A DNA stretch of 15,104 nucleotides from Methanosphaera sp. SHI613. Its GTDB lineage: Archaea > Methanobacteriota > Methanobacteria > Methanobacteriales > Methanobacteriaceae. The notes under the pieces are model-generated. The model searched no databases. It was given only the letters and a program-made list of their open reading frames with translations, and was not told where the DNA came from. This document shows, piece by piece, positions 13,795 to 15,104 of the stretch. Position numbers and translations under genes: made by a program. The stretch lies in assembly GCA_003266145.1 (NCBI GenBank), contig MVJJ01000069.1:1-15104 (forward strand), given 5' to 3'. Position 1 is the first letter of the stretch. The number at the start of each line of letters is the position of its first letter.

Positions 13795-14892
13795 ATGTCA
13801 GCAGCGGAAGATAGAATAAAAGAGATTGAGGCAGAGATTAAGAAAACTCAAAAGAATAAGGCAACATCACACCACATAGGTAAATTAAAGGCTCAGATAG
13901 CACAATTAAAGGAAAAAATTGAAAAACGTAACAGCCAAGGATCTAAAGGTGAAGGTTTCCTTGTTAGAAAAAGTGGAGATTCAACGGCAGTACTGCTGGG
14001 ATTTCCATCAGTAGGTAAGTCAACCATACTTAACTACCTGACAAATGCAAACTCCAAGGTGGGAGCATATGAATTTACAACCCTTGACATAGTACCTGGA
14101 ATAATGAGTTATGAGGATGCGAAGATACAGATATTGGATATTCCTGGAATCATTAAAGGTGCAAGTAAAGGTAAGGGTAAAGGTCGTGAAATATTATCCG
14201 CTACCAGAAATGCGGATTTGATAATTATGGTATTGGACGTGTTCCAACCGGAGCATATGGACGTTATTCTGGAGGAAGTCAGAAACATCGGTGTAAGACC
14301 TAACGAGAAAAAGCCACTGGTCAAGGTATCCAAGAAGAAAATGGGTGGATTGACGATAGTATCAACCGTACCGTTAACTCATATAGATGAAAAAACAATT
14401 CATTCCATATTAAGCGAATATGGTATTCACAGTGCAGATGTTGTAATAAGGGAAGATGTTACAATTGACAGGTTTATCGATGCACTTGAGCCAAACCGTG
14501 CATATATACCTATGACTATTGTCGTTAACAAGATAGACCTTGCAAGCAAGGAACATCTTGAAAAACTTCAGGAAAAGTTGCCTAATGCATTATTTGTATC
14601 TGCAGATGATGGTATTAGAATGGAAGAGATGAAGGAAAGGATATTTGTCGATCTTGACCTGATAAGATTATATCTTAAGCCGCAGGGTAAAAAGGCAGAT
14701 ATGGATGAACCTTTAATCATTCGTAGAGGCTCCACCATTGAGGACGTTGCACGTAAATTACATAGGGATTTCGTGAAGAACTTCAAATATGCGAAGGTAT
14801 GGGGTAAATCAGTCAAGTTCCCTGGTCAAAAGGTTGGTTTGGACCATGTTCTTGAAGATCATGACATTGTAAGAATCATCATTAAAAAATAA
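13795..14892 (+). CDS. DRG-family GTPase with TGS domain
   Basis: A cytoplasmic GTPase of the developmentally-regulated GTP-binding protein (DRG) branch of the Obg family, present in archaea and eukaryotes and associated with ribosomes and translation. The 365-residue protein has the normal size and order: an N-terminal Lys/Glu-rich coiled region (1-50), then G1 GFPSVGKST (69-77), the switch around YEFTTLD (92-98), G3 DIPGI (115-119) with the glycine/lysine-rich KGASKGKGKGRE (121-132), G4 NKID (245-248) and G5 SADDG (269-273). A C-terminal TGS domain (about 288-364) ends in DHDIVRIIIKK. The S5D2L-like insertion between G3 and G4, typical of DRG, is present (about 170-230). ATG 13795 is preceded by TGTGAT at 3-base spacing. 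It stands alone, with no terminator close to its stop. Confidence 0.95.
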   Translation: MSAAEDRIKEIEAEIKKTQKNKATSHHIGKLKAQIAQLKEKIEKRNSQGSKGEGFLVRKSGDSTAVLLGFPSVGKSTILNYLTNANSKVGAYEFTTLDIVPGIMSYEDAKIQILDIPGIIKGASKGKGKGREILSATRNADLIIMVLDVFQPEHMDVILEEVRNIGVRPNEKKPLVKVSKKKMGGLTIVSTVPLTHIDEKTIHSILSEYGIHSADVVIREDVTIDRFIDALEPNRAYIPMTIVVNKIDLASKEHLEKLQEKLPNALFVSADDGIRMEEMKERIFVDLDLIRLYLKPQGKKADMDEPLIIRRGSTIEDVARKLHRDFVKNFKYAKVWGKSVKFPGQKVGLDHVLEDHDIVRIIIKK

Positions 14893-15104
14893 TATCAAAA
14901 TTAAAAAAATATTTATCACTTTTAATGCATTCTTTACAAAATATTGGGTAGCATATATATTATATAATGAGTATATAATTAATTGTACCCACAAGAATTA
15001 TTATTATTAAAAATTGTGATTTCATCATATAATTTCTATATAACCAAATTATATAGAATCACAGTTTATTTTTATCTATTTTTATTAAATTTAATCAACA
15101 GATA
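14893..15104. other. Structured non-coding region after the DRG gene
   Basis: There is no gene here. A nested inverted repeat occupies 14945-14991: outer arms TGGGTA and TACCCA, inner arms ATTATATA (14959-14966) and TATATAAT (14972-14979). A second dyad follows at 15034-15058 with T-rich sequence after it. Either could belong to the 3' end of the DRG transcript or to an unannotated small RNA. The window ends before the next gene. Confidence 0.45.
15034..15085 (+). terminator. 10-bp hairpin followed by T-rich stretch
   Basis: TTCTATATAA (15034-15043) and TTATATAGAA (15049-15058) form a perfect stem with loop CCAAA. An outer TGTGAT (15015-15020) can also pair with ATCACA (15058-15063). Two T5 runs follow (TTTATTTTTATC, then CTATTTTTATT, up to about 15085). 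It could be a plus-strand terminator lying 140-190 bases beyond the DRG stop codon. Confidence 0.45.

Overview
This window looks like a chromosomal segment of a low-GC, mesophilic methanogenic archaeon of the order Methanobacteriales, probably Methanosphaera or Methanobrevibacter. The reasons are the archaeal-type gene set (homotetrameric-type tRNA splicing endonuclease, PINA-like PIN/ATPase/KH protein, DRG GTPase, archaeal TrpRS), very AT-rich intergenic DNA with TATA boxes and oligo-T terminators, Shine-Dalgarno sites of the GGAG/GGTGAT type, a nickel/cobalt ECF transporter, and a protein with what look like two pseudomurein-binding repeats. The genus is inference; the order is fairly secure. 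There are no tRNA or rRNA genes, no CRISPR array and no recognisable insertion sequence.

Layout. Positions 63-911 (minus) hold aroE, followed by a hairpin/T-tract terminator and divergent from the next block. Positions 1283-6125 (plus) hold a compact cluster with gaps of 8-31 bases: hisS, hisI, a 612-residue PINA-type ATPase, a xylose-isomerase-like TIM-barrel protein and endA. trpS (6281-7375) has its own promoter and probably a TTG start. It is followed by an SpoIIM-family membrane protein ending in a terminator hairpin that contains its own stop codon. A large stand-alone protein (8308-9915) has a C-terminal region resembling DUF6508. Positions 10371-12275 carry the membrane and substrate-binding parts of a nickel (or cobalt) ECF transporter, nikM, nikN and nikQ, without the ATPase gene. 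Next comes an Ig-like plus pseudomurein-binding protein without a signal peptide (12448-13191), a 603-bp gap without a convincing gene, and a DRG-family GTPase (13795-14892). The last 212 bases hold structured non-coding DNA.

How the parts fit. The left block combines amino-acid biosynthesis (shikimate, histidine) with tRNA charging and tRNA intron removal, plus one nucleic-acid ATPase and one TIM-barrel enzyme of unknown substrate. The middle is metal supply: nickel is needed for F430 and hydrogenases in methanogens, and an inverted repeat before nikM has the same 6-N16-6 geometry as the E. coli NikR operator. The right part relates to the cell envelope and to translation.

The points most worth checking are the NikR-like operator and the missing NikO, a four-cysteine pattern in TrpRS resembling the Thermotoga iron-sulfur TrpRS, the three-copy ATCGAATTACA repeat around the promoter of the signal-less pseudomurein-binding protein, and the large DUF6508-like protein. 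I did not find an unmistakable new multi-gene system.
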